Counted from the first letter of the stretch, positions 25,721 through 34,818 are shown. The stretch is DNA of 64,000 bases from JAWKUK01 sp041398605 (GCA_041398605.1 JAWKUK010000011.1:62001-126000); one strand, 5' to 3'. Notes: generated by a model not told the origin, from the sequence alone. Numbers and translations are program-made.

Positions 25721-27163
25721 ATGCAGCCCACCACTTCACTGCGGACCTTCCTGGAGATCCCGTACGACGAGCTCGAGCAGATGAACCTGCGCGCCAAGGC
25801 CCAGCGCCTGGAGCGGCAGGACCCGGATCAGGTGCGTGAGGAGCGCATCGAGTACCTGCAGAAGGAGTCTCGTATCAAGGCGGTGACCGTGTGCTTCACC
25901 GACCTCGAGGGTCGGCTCCACATGCTGGACTACGACAAGAAGTTCCTGCTGAAGAGCTACGACAACCTGACCTTCGACGGCAGCTCGATCCGCGGCTTCT
26001 CGGACCAGTCCGAGAGCGACCTGCGCCTCGTCCTCGATTGGCCGGCCTTCTATTGGCTGCCCTCGGACATCTTCGGGGCGGGCAAGGTGCTCGTCTTCGG
26101 GAACGTGCTCGCGCGCGACGGCAAGCCCTACGAGGGCGACATGCGCGGGCAGTTGAAGGTCTTCCTCAACGAGCTGCACAAGAAGAAGGGGCTCACGTGC
26201 TTCGCAGCCAACGAGATCGAGGGCTTCCTCTTCAAGGGACGTGACGCCGAGCGTCGCTTCCGCGAGAACGGCGGCTTCGAGTACGTGTCGATCGGCGGCT
26301 ACTACCACTCGCTGCCGAGCGACCCGCTGCGCCTGTTCATGGACGCGGCGGCTGAAGCGCAGCGCGCGATGGGCTTCGCGAACGAGAAGGACCACCCCGA
26401 GGTGGCGCCTAGCCAGTTCGAGATGAACTTCGAGTACTCCGAGGCCTTGATCGCCGCGGACCAGTACCAGCTCTACAAGTTGCTGTGCCGCCAAGTCGCT
26501 GCGCGGATGGACATGACAGCGTCCTTCCTGCCGAAGCCGGTCGTCGGCGTGAACGGCAGCGGCGCGCACACGAACCTGTCCATCTCGAAGGGCGGGAAGA
26601 ACATCTTCTACGACAAGAAGGGCGAGGACGGCATCTCTGATCTCGCGCGCGACTTCATCGATCGCGTCCTCAACAGCGCGTCCGACATCTGCTTGATCCT
26701 CAACCCGAGCGTCAACGCCTATCGCCGCCTCGACCCGCACTACGAGGCGCCGAACCAGATCAAGGTGTCCCCGATCGACCGCGGCTCGATGATCCGCATC
26801 CCGCTCGGCAACGAGCGCAGCGCGCGGGTCGAGGTCCGCTCGGTAGGCCCGGACGCCAACATCTACCAGACGCTGTACGCGATCTTCCGCACCGGCCTCG
26901 AAGGCCCGCAAGCGGACCCGAAGGACGAGTCGAAGCGCACGCGCACACGCTTCTTGCCGAGCAACATCAACGACGCGATCCGCATCTTCAAGTCGAGCGC
27001 GTGGACGAAGGAGCTCTTCGGTGAGATGGTGCACGAGCGCTTTGCCGAGCTGAAGATCAACTCGGCCGACCGCTGCCCGAAGGCGCTGGGCTCGCGGGTC
27101 AAGGCCGCGGAGGTCCAGTACCACCACGAAGTGACGAACCAGACCCTCTGGAACGACTTCTAG
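25721..27163 (+). CDS. glnA: Glutamine synthetase type I, without the adenylylation loop
   Basis: 480 residues. All GSI landmarks are present: D-G-S-S-I-R-G-F, N-E-I-E-G-F-L-F, GSGAHTNLSISKGGKNIF (ATP and metal site), Y-R-R-L-D-P-H-Y-E-A-P and R-G-S-M-I-R-I-P. It makes glutamine from glutamate, ammonia and ATP as a dodecamer. Where E. coli GlnA has N-L-Y-D-L-P-P-E-E with the adenylylated tyrosine, this protein runs from G-L-E-G-P through a charged K-D-E-S-K-R-T-R-T-R-F to L-P-S-N-I, so covalent control by GlnE is unlikely. An extra N-terminal helix of about 45 residues precedes the fold. The 162-bp leader is notably AT-richer than its surroundings. A strong hairpin follows the stop. Confidence 0.95.
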   Translation: MQPTTSLRTFLEIPYDELEQMNLRAKAQRLERQDPDQVREERIEYLQKESRIKAVTVCFTDLEGRLHMLDYDKKFLLKSYDNLTFDGSSIRGFSDQSESDLRLVLDWPAFYWLPSDIFGAGKVLVFGNVLARDGKPYEGDMRGQLKVFLNELHKKKGLTCFAANEIEGFLFKGRDAERRFRENGGFEYVSIGGYYHSLPSDPLRLFMDAAAEAQRAMGFANEKDHPEVAPSQFEMNFEYSEALIAADQYQLYKLLCRQVAARMDMTASFLPKPVVGVNGSGAHTNLSISKGGKNIFYDKKGEDGISDLARDFIDRVLNSASDICLILNPSVNAYRRLDPHYEAPNQIKVSPIDRGSMIRIPLGNERSARVEVRSVGPDANIYQTLYAIFRTGLEGPQADPKDESKRTRTRFLPSNINDAIRIFKSSAWTKELFGEMVHERFAELKINSADRCPKALGSRVKAAEVQYHHEVTNQTLWNDF

Positions 27164-27207
27164 GCGCTCGTTCAAGGGCAGAGGCTCCTGCCCGAGGACA
27201 AGAATCA

Positions 27208-27239
27208 GCGGCGCGCGCGTGGTCCCACGCGCGCGCCGC
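27208..27239 (+). terminator. Strong hairpin after glnA
   Basis: A perfect 15-bp inverted repeat (gcggcgcgcgcgtgg at 27208-27222, complement at 27225-27239) with a two-base centre lies 45 bp after the glnA stop. A weaker hairpin precedes it (gggcag/ctgccc, 27176-27193). There is no U-tract, so it may act as a transcript end or stabiliser rather than a classical intrinsic terminator. Confidence 0.6.
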
Positions 27240-27263
27240 GTCGTGTCCGGCTAACCTCTGGCG

Positions 27264-28304
27264 ATGGTCGGTCGTGTTCGATCCGCGCGTGGCAGGGCCC
27301 TGGTCGGTGTCGCCTGCGCGCTGCTCTCGCTTGCAGCGTGCGCCGCGCCTGTGCCGCGCACGGCCGGGCGCCCGCAGACCGTCGCGGTCCCGGCGCACGG
27401 CGCGTCGTTGCATGCCACTGCGCCGCGCGTGCTCGTCGTGATCGCGCACCCGGACGACGAGCTCGCGTTCGCCGGCGTCCTCTTCAAGACCGCGAGGCAC
27501 CTCGGCGGCGTCTGCGAGGTGTTGACGATCACGGACGGCCAGGGCGGCTTCAAGTACGCGACCTTGGGCGCGGCGCTGCACGGCCTCGACCTGACGGACG
27601 AAGCGCTCGGGCGGCGCGAGCTGCCGCGGCTGCGCTTCGAGGAGCAGCTAGAGGCGGCGCAGCTCCTCGGTCTGCGCGCGCTCCACTACCTGGGGCAGAA
27701 GGACCATCGCTACACGACCGACCTGGCTGAGGTCCTCGGCGAGGACGCGCAGGTTTGGGACCTCGCGGCCGTGCGGCGCGCGCTCGATGTGCGGCTGGCG
27801 GAAGGGCGCTACGACTTCGTGTTGGTGCATCCGCCGACGGCGACGACGCATGCGCACCACCAGGCGGCGTCGCTCCTGGCGCTCGAGGCAGTGCAGCGCA
27901 TGGCGCCGGCGGCGCGGCCGCTCGTCCTCTGTGCGGAGGTCGAGGACGGCCCGGAGAACGGCGCGCCGTGGATCCCGCCTGCGACGAGCGCGGCGCACCC
28001 AGGGGCGCGGGTCGCGGGCGGGCCGTTCCTCTTCGACCGCACGCAGCCGTTCGGCTACCGCGATCGCCTCGACTACACGGTCGTCGTGAACGCGGCGATC
28101 GCGCGGCATGTGACGCAGGGGTCGATGCTGCGCTTGATCGGCCAGGGCACGCGCGAGGAGTACTGGCTGTTGGGTGAGCCGCGCGAGGGTGGCGTCGCGA
28201 CGTGCGAGGCGTGGTTCGCGCGGCTCGCCGAGCGTCAATACCCGAGCCGCGAGTACGCGGAGTCCGCGGGCATCAACACGGGTACGAACACGCCGAACCG
28301 TTGA
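27264..28304 (+). CDS. PIG-L family deacetylase, predicted lipoprotein
   Basis: 346 residues. The N-terminus ends in a lipobox-like LLSLAAC (Cys about 27), suggesting a lipid-anchored exported protein. The catalytic zinc motif is V-I-A-H-P-D-D-E at about residue 60, with the third ligand in T-T-H-A-H-H-Q. PIG-L/LmbE enzymes remove N-acetyl groups from GlcNAc-type substrates (GlcNAc-PI, mycothiol and bacillithiol precursors). An extracytoplasmic member would more likely act on cell-surface amino sugars. It lies 100 bp after glnA and is separated from it by the hairpin. Confidence 0.87.
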   Translation: MVGRVRSARGRALVGVACALLSLAACAAPVPRTAGRPQTVAVPAHGASLHATAPRVLVVIAHPDDELAFAGVLFKTARHLGGVCEVLTITDGQGGFKYATLGAALHGLDLTDEALGRRELPRLRFEEQLEAAQLLGLRALHYLGQKDHRYTTDLAEVLGEDAQVWDLAAVRRALDVRLAEGRYDFVLVHPPTATTHAHHQAASLLALEAVQRMAPAARPLVLCAEVEDGPENGAPWIPPATSAAHPGARVAGGPFLFDRTQPFGYRDRLDYTVVVNAAIARHVTQGSMLRLIGQGTREEYWLLGEPREGGVATCEAWFARLAERQYPSREYAESAGINTGTNTPNR

Positions 28305-28319
28305 TTTGCCGCGGGCTGC

Positions 28320-28375
28320 GCGCGCTGCGAGGTGTCACTCCAATCCGTCGCAGCGCGCCCGATCCGCAGCGGATC
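28320..28375. terminator. Two hairpins between convergent genes
   Basis: Arms gcgcgctgcga (28320-28330) and tcgcagcgcgc (28348-28358) form a perfect 11-bp stem. A second small stem, gatccg-cag-cggatc (28361-28375), follows. They fill most of the 85-bp gap between the convergent PIG-L and CRTAC1-type genes and could end transcripts from both sides. No U-tracts are visible. Confidence 0.5.
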
Positions 28376-28389
28376 AACGACCTCGACCG

Positions 28390-29976
28390 TCAGGGCTGCA
28401 GCGTGATGCGCTGGTTCGCCGCGACGTTCCGCACCGTCGTCGTCGTGCCGTCGTTCCACGTCACCGTCACGCGATCGACATGTCGCGCGGCGCCCAGGCC
28501 GAACGCCGCGACGAGCTCCGAGCGCCCGAGGTACGACGTGCCGCCGTGCAGCGTCTGCTTCCACGTCCTGCCACGTGTCGCGACCTCGATCGTCGCGCCC
28601 AACCCGCTCGGCGCCAGGTCCTGCCGCGCGGTCGTGTCCAGCACGACCTGCAACCAACCCGCCCCAGGTCCCGGCGCCACGTCGTTCTGGAACAAGCGCA
28701 CCGAGCCGCGCGACTCCGCGATCACGAGGTCCATGTCGCCGTCCCGGTCGTAGTCGAGCGCGACGAGGCCACGATGGTCACCGATGACGCCGAAGCCGCA
28801 CACAGCGCCCACCTCCGTGAACTCGAGCCGCCCGTCGTTGCGCCACAGGCACGTCGGATCCGCCTGGTACCCGCCTTGCGGGAAGCCGTTCACCTCGGCG
28901 ATGTCCACGTCTCCGTCCAGGTCGAGGTCGAGCGCCACCGCGCCCCAACCCCAGTGCCCTGCGTCGACACCAGCCGAGACCGAAACGTCCTGGAACTGGT
29001 GCCCGCCGAGGTTCTCGTACAGCTTGTTGCCCGTCCCGGGGATGCTCGGCGTCGGCGTGCCCTTGATCGACGTCACGTACCAGTCGAGGTCGCCGTCGCC
29101 ATCCACGTCGCCGACCGCGCTGCCCATGCCATTGCCATCGAGGCCCAGGCCCGCCGCGACGGTCATGTCCTGGAACGTCCCGTTCCCGAGGTTCGCAAAG
29201 TAGCGGCTGGTGCCAAAGTCCGCCGACAACAAGAGCTCGGGGTAGCGGTCCCCGTTCATGTCCGCGAACGTCGGGCTGAAGCCGCGCGTCGAGAGCGGGA
29301 TCTGGATCGCGCTGCCGGACACATCGGTGAACGTGCCGCCGTCGTTGCGGAACAATCGGTTACCAGGCGCAGCCAGCGTCGCGCCGCTCGTCCAACCCGC
29401 GACGAACAGGTCGAGGTCGCCGTCCAAGTCGTAGTCACCGAACGTCGCGCCGAAGCCGTCCGGGACCTGCGTCGCCGAGGCCGCGACGCCGAAGGCCTGC
29501 GCGACCTCGATGAACGAGCCGCCGAGGTTCAGGTACAGGAGGTGCCGCCCGACCGAGGGCAGGGTCGGGTCGCCGAGGCTCGTCACGAAGATGTCGTCGA
29601 GGCCGTTGCCGTCGACGTCGCCGATCGCGATGCCTTGGCCTGCGTGGCTGCGTGCGACGCCCCAGGCGCCCGCTTGCTCGACGAACGTGCCGTCGTGTTG
29701 GTTCAGGTAGAGCGCGTCCGGCGCGCCGCCCGAGCCCCCGAGCGCAAAGAGGTCCGGCCAACCGTCCGCGTCGAAGTCGCCGACGGCGACCGCGCCGGTC
29801 ATCTCGCACATCCCCTGCAGGCTCGGGCTGCAGCTGTACACGTGCGCGAGGCCAGCGGCCGCGGTGCGCTCCGAGAACTGCAGCGCTGGGCGGAGCTGCG
29901 CGAGCGCGGGGCTCGCCGCGCAGAGGCCGAGGAGCGCGACGGAGCGCGCGACGTGAAGTGAGCGGTCGCTTTGCAT
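28390..29976 (-). CDS. CRTAC1-like secreted protein (FG-GAP/VCBS repeats + ASPIC/UnbV)
   Basis: 528 residues. The signal peptide is SVALLGLCAASPALAQ. It is followed by about seven FG-GAP/VCBS repeats (G-D-x-D-x-D-G-x-x-D-L and variants, from V-A-V-G-D-F-D-A-D-G at residue about 65 to V-A-L-D-Y-D-R-D-G-D) that build an integrin-alpha-like propeller with calcium loops. An ASPIC/UnbV domain closes it (LGATIEVATRGRTWKQTLHG then V-T-V-T-W-N-D-G-T). Such proteins are common and surface-located in planctomycetes, with unknown ligands. It has no copy of the cysteine-bearing C-terminal module. It lies 12 bp downstream of the ThuA-like gene's stop in the same direction, so co-transcription is likely. 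Confidence 0.88.
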   Translation of the reverse strand: MQSDRSLHVARSVALLGLCAASPALAQLRPALQFSERTAAAGLAHVYSCSPSLQGMCEMTGAVAVGDFDADGWPDLFALGGSGGAPDALYLNQHDGTFVEQAGAWGVARSHAGQGIAIGDVDGNGLDDIFVTSLGDPTLPSVGRHLLYLNLGGSFIEVAQAFGVAASATQVPDGFGATFGDYDLDGDLDLFVAGWTSGATLAAPGNRLFRNDGGTFTDVSGSAIQIPLSTRGFSPTFADMNGDRYPELLLSADFGTSRYFANLGNGTFQDMTVAAGLGLDGNGMGSAVGDVDGDGDLDWYVTSIKGTPTPSIPGTGNKLYENLGGHQFQDVSVSAGVDAGHWGWGAVALDLDLDGDVDIAEVNGFPQGGYQADPTCLWRNDGRLEFTEVGAVCGFGVIGDHRGLVALDYDRDGDMDLVIAESRGSVRLFQNDVAPGPGAGWLQVVLDTTARQDLAPSGLGATIEVATRGRTWKQTLHGGTSYLGRSELVAAFGLGAARHVDRVTVTWNDGTTTTVRNVAANQRITLQP

Positions 29977-29988
29977 CGGAGTCCCCTC

Positions 29989-31146
29989 TCAGCGCAGCGT
30001 CAGCGCCGCGCCATCGGTGAAATTGCTGGTCAGTTGGGGGTTCGCGTCACGGAACCAGGCCTGGAAGTTCCAGGTCTCGCCGACCGCGCCCGCGACGGTG
30101 CCCGTCGGCGTCGGGAGCGCCGTCAGATCCGGCTGGATCGAGAACACGCCCGTCGAGCCGGAGCTCTGGATCTGCTGCTGAAAGCGCCCGAGCGAGCCTT
30201 GGATGCACAGGTTGCCTTGGCTGCCGCCGGGGTTCGCCAGGAACCCTTGCGTTTGGCTGCACAGGAAGAAGCCGAACGAGTTCTGCGGCAAGCCCGTCGC
30301 GCGCAGCGTCACGTCGTTGTCGGCGACGAAGTCCGAGCCGCTGACCAGGATCCGCGCGCTGGAGCCGCTGGAGTTGGTCGCCGCCGTGCAGTAGCTCGTC
30401 GCGATCGTCCCGCCCGTTGCCGCAAAGTGCAGCGCGTTGGCGATCAATGTCGCGCCGTCGGAGGTCGCTTCGAGGAAGCCCGGGACGCAGTCCGTTCCCA
30501 CTGGGTACAGCCCGAGGTCCACGCGTCGCGGCATCGTGTCCGAGACTGCCGCGAGCATGCGCCCGTCGTCCCATTCGAGGATGACGCGCCCTTGCGTCAG
30601 CGCGAAGGTCGCGTTGAGGAACGGCCTGCCCATGAACATGCCTGTCACGACCGAGACGTTCTGCGCGATCGGGTGTGTCGGCTCCAGCACAGCGCCGAGG
30701 TTCGCGGTGCCTGGCTGGAGCCCGGCGGTGTGTGCGATGACCTCGTAGCCCCCCGAGAGCCAGCGCCCGGTGAGGAAGAGCCCAGGCATCGTCGTGTAGT
30801 TCGCGAAGCCGGCGACGACGACGCCGCCGCCCCCGTCGACGTAGTCCGCGAGCTTGTCGCCGAGGTCGCTGGAGTTCTCGTAGGGCTCGTTGCTCCAGGT
30901 GAGCACCGCGGCATAACCCTGAAGCGTCGCCAGCGACGGCGTCACGGTCTTGACGTCGATCACATCGACGACCGCGAACCGCCCCGTCTGTTGCAGCTTC
31001 TGCTGCAGATCGGTGTAGCGGCAGTCCTGCAGGTTGTTCGCTTCAGCGGCGGCGATCGCGACGCGCGGCAGGCCTTGGGCTGACACGGGCAGCGCGCAGA
31101 CCGATGCTGCGAGGGCGAGCGAGGCGAGAGAGTGACAGGTGTGCAT
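29989..31146 (-). CDS. Secreted ThuA/amidotransferase-fold protein with shared C-terminal module
   Basis: 385 residues from the ATG at 31146 (MHTCHSLASLALAASV). After the signal peptide (cleavage near SAQG), residues about 25-245 have a flavodoxin/class I glutamine-amidotransferase-like pattern (Y-A-A-V-L-T-W-S-N-E-P then L-A-D-Y-V-D-G-G-G-G-V-V-V-A-G) as in ThuA-like or Trehalose-utilisation domains; no catalytic Cys-His pair is evident. Residues 252-385 are the common module (YCTAATNSSG, NLCIQGSLGRF, WNFQAWFRDANP, TSNFTDG). Probably non-enzymatic at the cell surface. Next in the same direction come the CRTAC1-type gene after it and the HAF-repeat gene before it. Confidence 0.72.
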   Translation of the reverse strand: MHTCHSLASLALAASVCALPVSAQGLPRVAIAAAEANNLQDCRYTDLQQKLQQTGRFAVVDVIDVKTVTPSLATLQGYAAVLTWSNEPYENSSDLGDKLADYVDGGGGVVVAGFANYTTMPGLFLTGRWLSGGYEVIAHTAGLQPGTANLGAVLEPTHPIAQNVSVVTGMFMGRPFLNATFALTQGRVILEWDDGRMLAAVSDTMPRRVDLGLYPVGTDCVPGFLEATSDGATLIANALHFAATGGTIATSYCTAATNSSGSSARILVSGSDFVADNDVTLRATGLPQNSFGFFLCSQTQGFLANPGGSQGNLCIQGSLGRFQQQIQSSGSTGVFSIQPDLTALPTPTGTVAGAVGETWNFQAWFRDANPQLTSNFTDGAALTLR

Positions 31147-31241
31147 GGCGGTGAGTCGGGGCGGCGTCGTGGGCGAGCGGGCGGGCTGTGAACGGAGCGA
31201 CCGGCGCAGCGGCGAGGCCGCGCCGGTCGTCCGTCCGTCGG

Positions 31242-32687
31242 TCACAGGAAGTCGACGGCGACCGCGTCCGTGAAGTTGCTCGTCACGGTCGGGTTCGCGT
31301 CGCGGTACCACGCCTGGAAGTTCCAGGTCTCGCCCGCCATCACGGCGACGCCGCCGCTCGGCTGCGGCAGGTTCGTCAGGTCAACGGCGATCGAGATGCT
31401 GCCCGTCAGGCCCGAGTTCTGGACCTGCGTGTTGTGGCGCCCGACCGTACCACCGAGGCAGAGCGTGCCTTGCGAGCCGCCAGCCATCGGGGTGTTGATC
31501 GTCGTCAGCGAGTTCAGGAAGTAGCCGAACGAGTTCGTCGGCAAGCCGCTCGCCGTCAGCGAGAAGTTGTTGTCGGCGACGAACGCGCTGCCGCCCGCGG
31601 AGATCGTGGCCGGGCTGCCCGTCGAGTTCGCGACCGCCGGCGTGCAGTAGCTGGTGCCGAGGTTCGTGTCGAGGGTGGCGATGAACCACTGCGTCTGGAA
31701 GCTGCCGGGCGGGACCGCCGAGCCGAGGATGATGCGACCGTCCGGGCTCAGGTCGACCGCGCTCGTGATCGTGAACCCGTTGAGGTTCGCGCCGGCCGCC
31801 GTGAGGACGTCCTCGATGCGCTCATAGCCCGACGTCGGGCTCCAGATCGTGCCGATGAAGCTGAACGGGCCGGACCCGAAGCGGCCGACGACGCGCTGGC
31901 CGTTGTCCGAAACGGCCTCGGCGAGGCCCTTGTCGAAGAAGCCGCCGCAGCAGTTCGGCAGCGGGCCGAAGTTGACGAGGCCGGTCGCCTGGCTCCACAC
32001 GAAGCCTGAATCGAGGTTCGAGCCGACGACCCACTCGCCGTTCGTGCTGAGGCCGTAGACCTCGCCGATCCCCTCGGGGTTGTTGATCGGGTCGACCAGC
32101 GGCAGGAGCTCGACGCCGCCCGGGCCCCAAACCGCCGCGCGGCGCGGGCCGGTCATGTCCTCGTCCCAGCCGCCGATCCAGGTGCCGTCGTTCGACACGC
32201 AGTTGCCGCGCGTGCTGTTCGGGCCGAGCTGCGGCAGCTGCGACATGCCGCTGATCGGGTCCCAGTCGAAGGCGGCGCCGCGGGCTGCGTTGATCCAGCC
32301 GAGGCCGGTCGCGCGGTTGCCGTCGCCGGACATCCCATAGGCCGAGCTCAGGCTCGAGCCGGAGCTCGCGTTGAGGCCGCCGAGGCTGACCCAACCGGTC
32401 GCCTGCGTCCAGCGGCCCGCCGCCTGCATGCCGTTCGCGTCGGTGATGTTGCCGAGGACGATGGTCCCGTCATCGGACACGGACACCGCGTCGGACTGGC
32501 CCAGCGGGACGTACCCGCCGCCGGCGGTCCAGAGGAACGCGCCTTGGCCGTCGCTGCCGACGACGGCGGTGCCCGTCGGGTTCATGTCAGCCGCGAAGCC
32601 GGAGCCCATGATCGTGAACGTGGCCTGGGCGCTGGCGGGGAGGGCCAGCAGCGCGCCGCCGGCGAGGAGAAGAAGGGGGTTCTGCAT
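31242..32687 (-). CDS. Secreted HAF-type repeat protein with shared C-terminal module
   Basis: 481 residues from the ATG at 32687 (MQNPLLLLAGGALLALPASAQA, signal peptide). Six or seven repeats of about 45 residues with the core [SA]-x-[DN]-G-x-x-[VI]-[VIL]-G (VSDDGTIVLG, VSNDGTWIGG, LSTNGEWVVG, VSDNGQRVVG, LSPDGRIILG) match the 'extracellular HAF repeat' pattern, a likely beta-propeller. Residues 347-481 are the common C-terminal module in its cleanest form (YCTPAVANSTG, TLCLGGTVGR, GETWNFQAWYRDANP). The function is unknown and surface location is inferred. It is divergent from the unknown HTH-like gene over 211 bp containing a small hairpin (32817-32833). Confidence 0.8.
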   Translation of the reverse strand: MQNPLLLLAGGALLALPASAQATFTIMGSGFAADMNPTGTAVVGSDGQGAFLWTAGGGYVPLGQSDAVSVSDDGTIVLGNITDANGMQAAGRWTQATGWVSLGGLNASSGSSLSSAYGMSGDGNRATGLGWINAARGAAFDWDPISGMSQLPQLGPNSTRGNCVSNDGTWIGGWDEDMTGPRRAAVWGPGGVELLPLVDPINNPEGIGEVYGLSTNGEWVVGSNLDSGFVWSQATGLVNFGPLPNCCGGFFDKGLAEAVSDNGQRVVGRFGSGPFSFIGTIWSPTSGYERIEDVLTAAGANLNGFTITSAVDLSPDGRIILGSAVPPGSFQTQWFIATLDTNLGTSYCTPAVANSTGSPATISAGGSAFVADNNFSLTASGLPTNSFGYFLNSLTTINTPMAGGSQGTLCLGGTVGRHNTQVQNSGLTGSISIAVDLTNLPQPSGGVAVMAGETWNFQAWYRDANPTVTSNFTDAVAVDFL

Positions 32688-32898
32688 CGTGCGTTGCCCG
32701 TTGAGGGCGACCTGACTGCGGAGAGTGGTTTTCGAGGTGCGGTGCCTGGGCGAGTTGACCCGGCGCCGATGTCGACGCAGCGTAGCGGTTTCGGGCCCCT
32801 CCGCAAGTCCGCAGGCAAGTTGTCGGGCAACTTCTCTGGAGATTGCTTGCGGGGGTCGATAGACTGCCTCCTGTGGCCTAGCGGTCACTGCGATCCCC

Positions 32899-34185
32899 AT
32901 GCCCGACGAGTCACCCTCCACCAGCGCCGCCGAGTGCCCTGGTGACGCTCCCGCAGCCCTCGCCAACGAGCACGGCGACGAGGCCCTGTCGCTGTTGCAG
33001 CGCGCGGAGGCTGTTGGCCGCGGGCTCTTGCAGCGCTTGACGGCCTTGCACGCCGAGGTCCTGCCCGCGGGCAGCGGCCCCAAGCGCGTCGCGGACCACC
33101 TGGGCCAGCCCGTGCCCATGGCGAGCCGGGTCCTGAAGGCCCTCTCCGAGTCGAGCCCGCTCGCGGCGATGTACCGACTCCCGGGCCCTGCGCCCCTCCG
33201 GCGCTGGGTGCGTGCCGCGGGGCGTCGAGGGGCGGACGCAGCGACGTTGAAGGCGGCGAACGACGCCCTGGACGCGTTCGAGGCGCTGATCGCGACCGAA
33301 GGCGGCGACCGCAGCGCGCTCGACGCCCAGCTCGTGGCGTGGCTGCCTGAGGCGCGGCGACCGCTCGAGCTGCGGCGCCGGCAGGCGATCTTCCGCGGCC
33401 TCAGCGAGCTCGAGGGCGCGTCGTGCACCCTCGACCTCTCGACGATGATCTTGCACCCGTCGGCCGACGGCGAACACGTCGACCTGTGCTGCATCCAGGC
33501 GCGCACCGGGATCATCGCGCTGCGCGCGGGCACGGGCATCAAGTTCGTGACCGAGCGCGTGATGTACTCGAGGCCTGAGCGCCATCCCTTGAGCCTCGAG
33601 GGCGACGAGCTCAACGCCACGGCGCACGGGGCGCGCCTCGACGCGTTCTGTGACGGGCTGCCGGCCGAGCTCGAGGTCGCGCACCACGGCGACCGCTTCC
33701 AGTACATCCTGCGGACGCCGGGCTTCGGCCCGCACGCCTCCGCCGACTTCGTGCTCGCCGAGGTGAACCGGGCCGAGTTCTCGTACATGGAGCCGCGCGC
33801 GAGCCAGGGCGGCGCGACGTTCTTCACGCAGCTCCTGCAGCTCCCGAGCCGCTACGGCGTCCTCGACGTGATCGTGCACAGGGACCTCGCGCCGACCGCC
33901 GAGCCTGAGCTGCACCTCTACCGTAACTTCGGAGAGGCGCAGGCCTGCCCGTACGACCCGCTGCGCGAGGTCGACCGCATCGAGCCGCTCGAGGACGTCC
34001 AGCGTGTGCGCGGCGAGGTCGCGGACCAACGCCTCGCGGGCTTCGCGCGGTACGGCGAGATGCTCGAGCACGTGCGCGCGCGCCTCGGCTGGGACTTCTC
34101 GGACGCGCTGCTCTACCGGGCGCAGCTCGAGTATCCCGTGCCGGGGACGCAGCTCAGCCTCGTCTTTCCCGGCGCACGGTTCTGA
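32899..34185 (+). CDS. Unknown protein with possible N-terminal winged-helix
   Basis: 428 residues; I do not recognise the family. There is no signal peptide or membrane segment, so it is cytoplasmic. Residues about 25-105 are helical and include G-S-G-P-K-R-V-A-D-H-L-G-Q-P-V-P-M-A-S-R-V-L-K-A-L, which reads like a helix-turn-helix as in sugar- or AsnC-type regulators. Residues about 150-420 are mixed alpha/beta (S-C-T-L-D-L-S-T-M-I-L-H-P, F-V-L-A-E-V-N-R-A-E-F-S-Y) and could be a ligand-sensing or effector domain. Codon use is typical of the region. It may be a planctomycete-specific regulator, but this is inference. It converges on the PadR-linked gene with only 6 bp between stops. Confidence 0.6.
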   Translation: MPDESPSTSAAECPGDAPAALANEHGDEALSLLQRAEAVGRGLLQRLTALHAEVLPAGSGPKRVADHLGQPVPMASRVLKALSESSPLAAMYRLPGPAPLRRWVRAAGRRGADAATLKAANDALDAFEALIATEGGDRSALDAQLVAWLPEARRPLELRRRQAIFRGLSELEGASCTLDLSTMILHPSADGEHVDLCCIQARTGIIALRAGTGIKFVTERVMYSRPERHPLSLEGDELNATAHGARLDAFCDGLPAELEVAHHGDRFQYILRTPGFGPHASADFVLAEVNRAEFSYMEPRASQGGATFFTQLLQLPSRYGVLDVIVHRDLAPTAEPELHLYRNFGEAQACPYDPLREVDRIEPLEDVQRVRGEVADQRLAGFARYGEMLEHVRARLGWDFSDALLYRAQLEYPVPGTQLSLVFPGARF

Positions 34186-34191
34186 CGCCCG

Positions 34192-34818
34192 TCACTCGAC
34201 GAGCGCGCTCGCGGGTGCGACGAGCATGCGCGCGTCCTCGAAGTACTCCAGGTAGCGCTCGGTCAGCTCGGCCTCGAACGCGGCGCGCTCCTTGCCAAAC
34301 GCCTCGACCCAGCCCAGCTCCGGCAAGAGCACCTTGCCGTCGGCGGCGACGCGGACACGCGCGGAGAGCCTGCCGAGCGCATCGGAAACGATGAGCTCGT
34401 CGCCGATCCCGAAGATCACCGGGCTGGGCTGCAGCGGGGTGAACGTCGCCTCGCGCGGCTTGAGGCCCGCGATCGTCTCAGCCACCAGCGCGGCGGCCGC
34501 TCCGGCCTCTGCGCGCGCCTTGCGCGCTTGCACGTAAGAGAGCCCGAGCGCGCCAGAGAGCAAGAGGGCCAGCAGGATGACTGTGTTTCGCATCGGTTGT
34601 TCCTTCTTCCAGCGCTCTTCGAGGCAGGCGATGACGTGGGACTCCACGTCACCGAACCGGTCGAGCGCGAGCGCGCGCGCGCGTCCCGGTGTGTTTCCTT
34701 CAGCCAGGTAGGCGTCGCGCAGCTCGTCGATGTGCGCGGCGAGCTCCTCGCGCACTTCGCGCTCGAGCTCCGCGAGGCCAAAGGCGCGGCGCAGGCCCGT
34801 GGTCGTCGAGCGGCTCAT
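34192..34818 (-). CDS. Membrane protein: permease-prefix-like domain fused to a polysaccharide-export-like domain
   Basis: 208 residues from the ATG at 34818, which overlaps the padR stop (ATGA). Residues about 12-65 (LEREVREELAAHIDELRDAY, then A-L-D-R-F-G-D-V-E) match the helical prefix usually found in front of PadR-linked ABC permeases. One membrane segment follows (NTVILLALLLSGALGLSYV). The rest (V-I-F-G-I-G-D-E-L-I-V-S-D, A-D-G-K-V-L-L-P-E-L-G-W-V-E, L-T-E-R-Y-L-E-Y-F) matches the poly-export/Wza-type ring domain. The usual permease is absent. It may sense or contact envelope polysaccharide under PadR control. Confidence 0.68.
   Translation of the reverse strand: MSRSTTTGLRRAFGLAELEREVREELAAHIDELRDAYLAEGNTPGRARALALDRFGDVESHVIACLEERWKKEQPMRNTVILLALLLSGALGLSYVQARKARAEAGAAAALVAETIAGLKPREATFTPLQPSPVIFGIGDELIVSDALGRLSARVRVAADGKVLLPELGWVEAFGKERAAFEAELTERYLEYFEDARMLVAPASALVE

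Noticed and set aside
25736..27175. 479-codon frame antisense to glnA
   Set aside because: It mirrors the glnA codons; composition is rich in Val/Leu/Arg with no domain, as expected for the reverse of a GC-rich gene.
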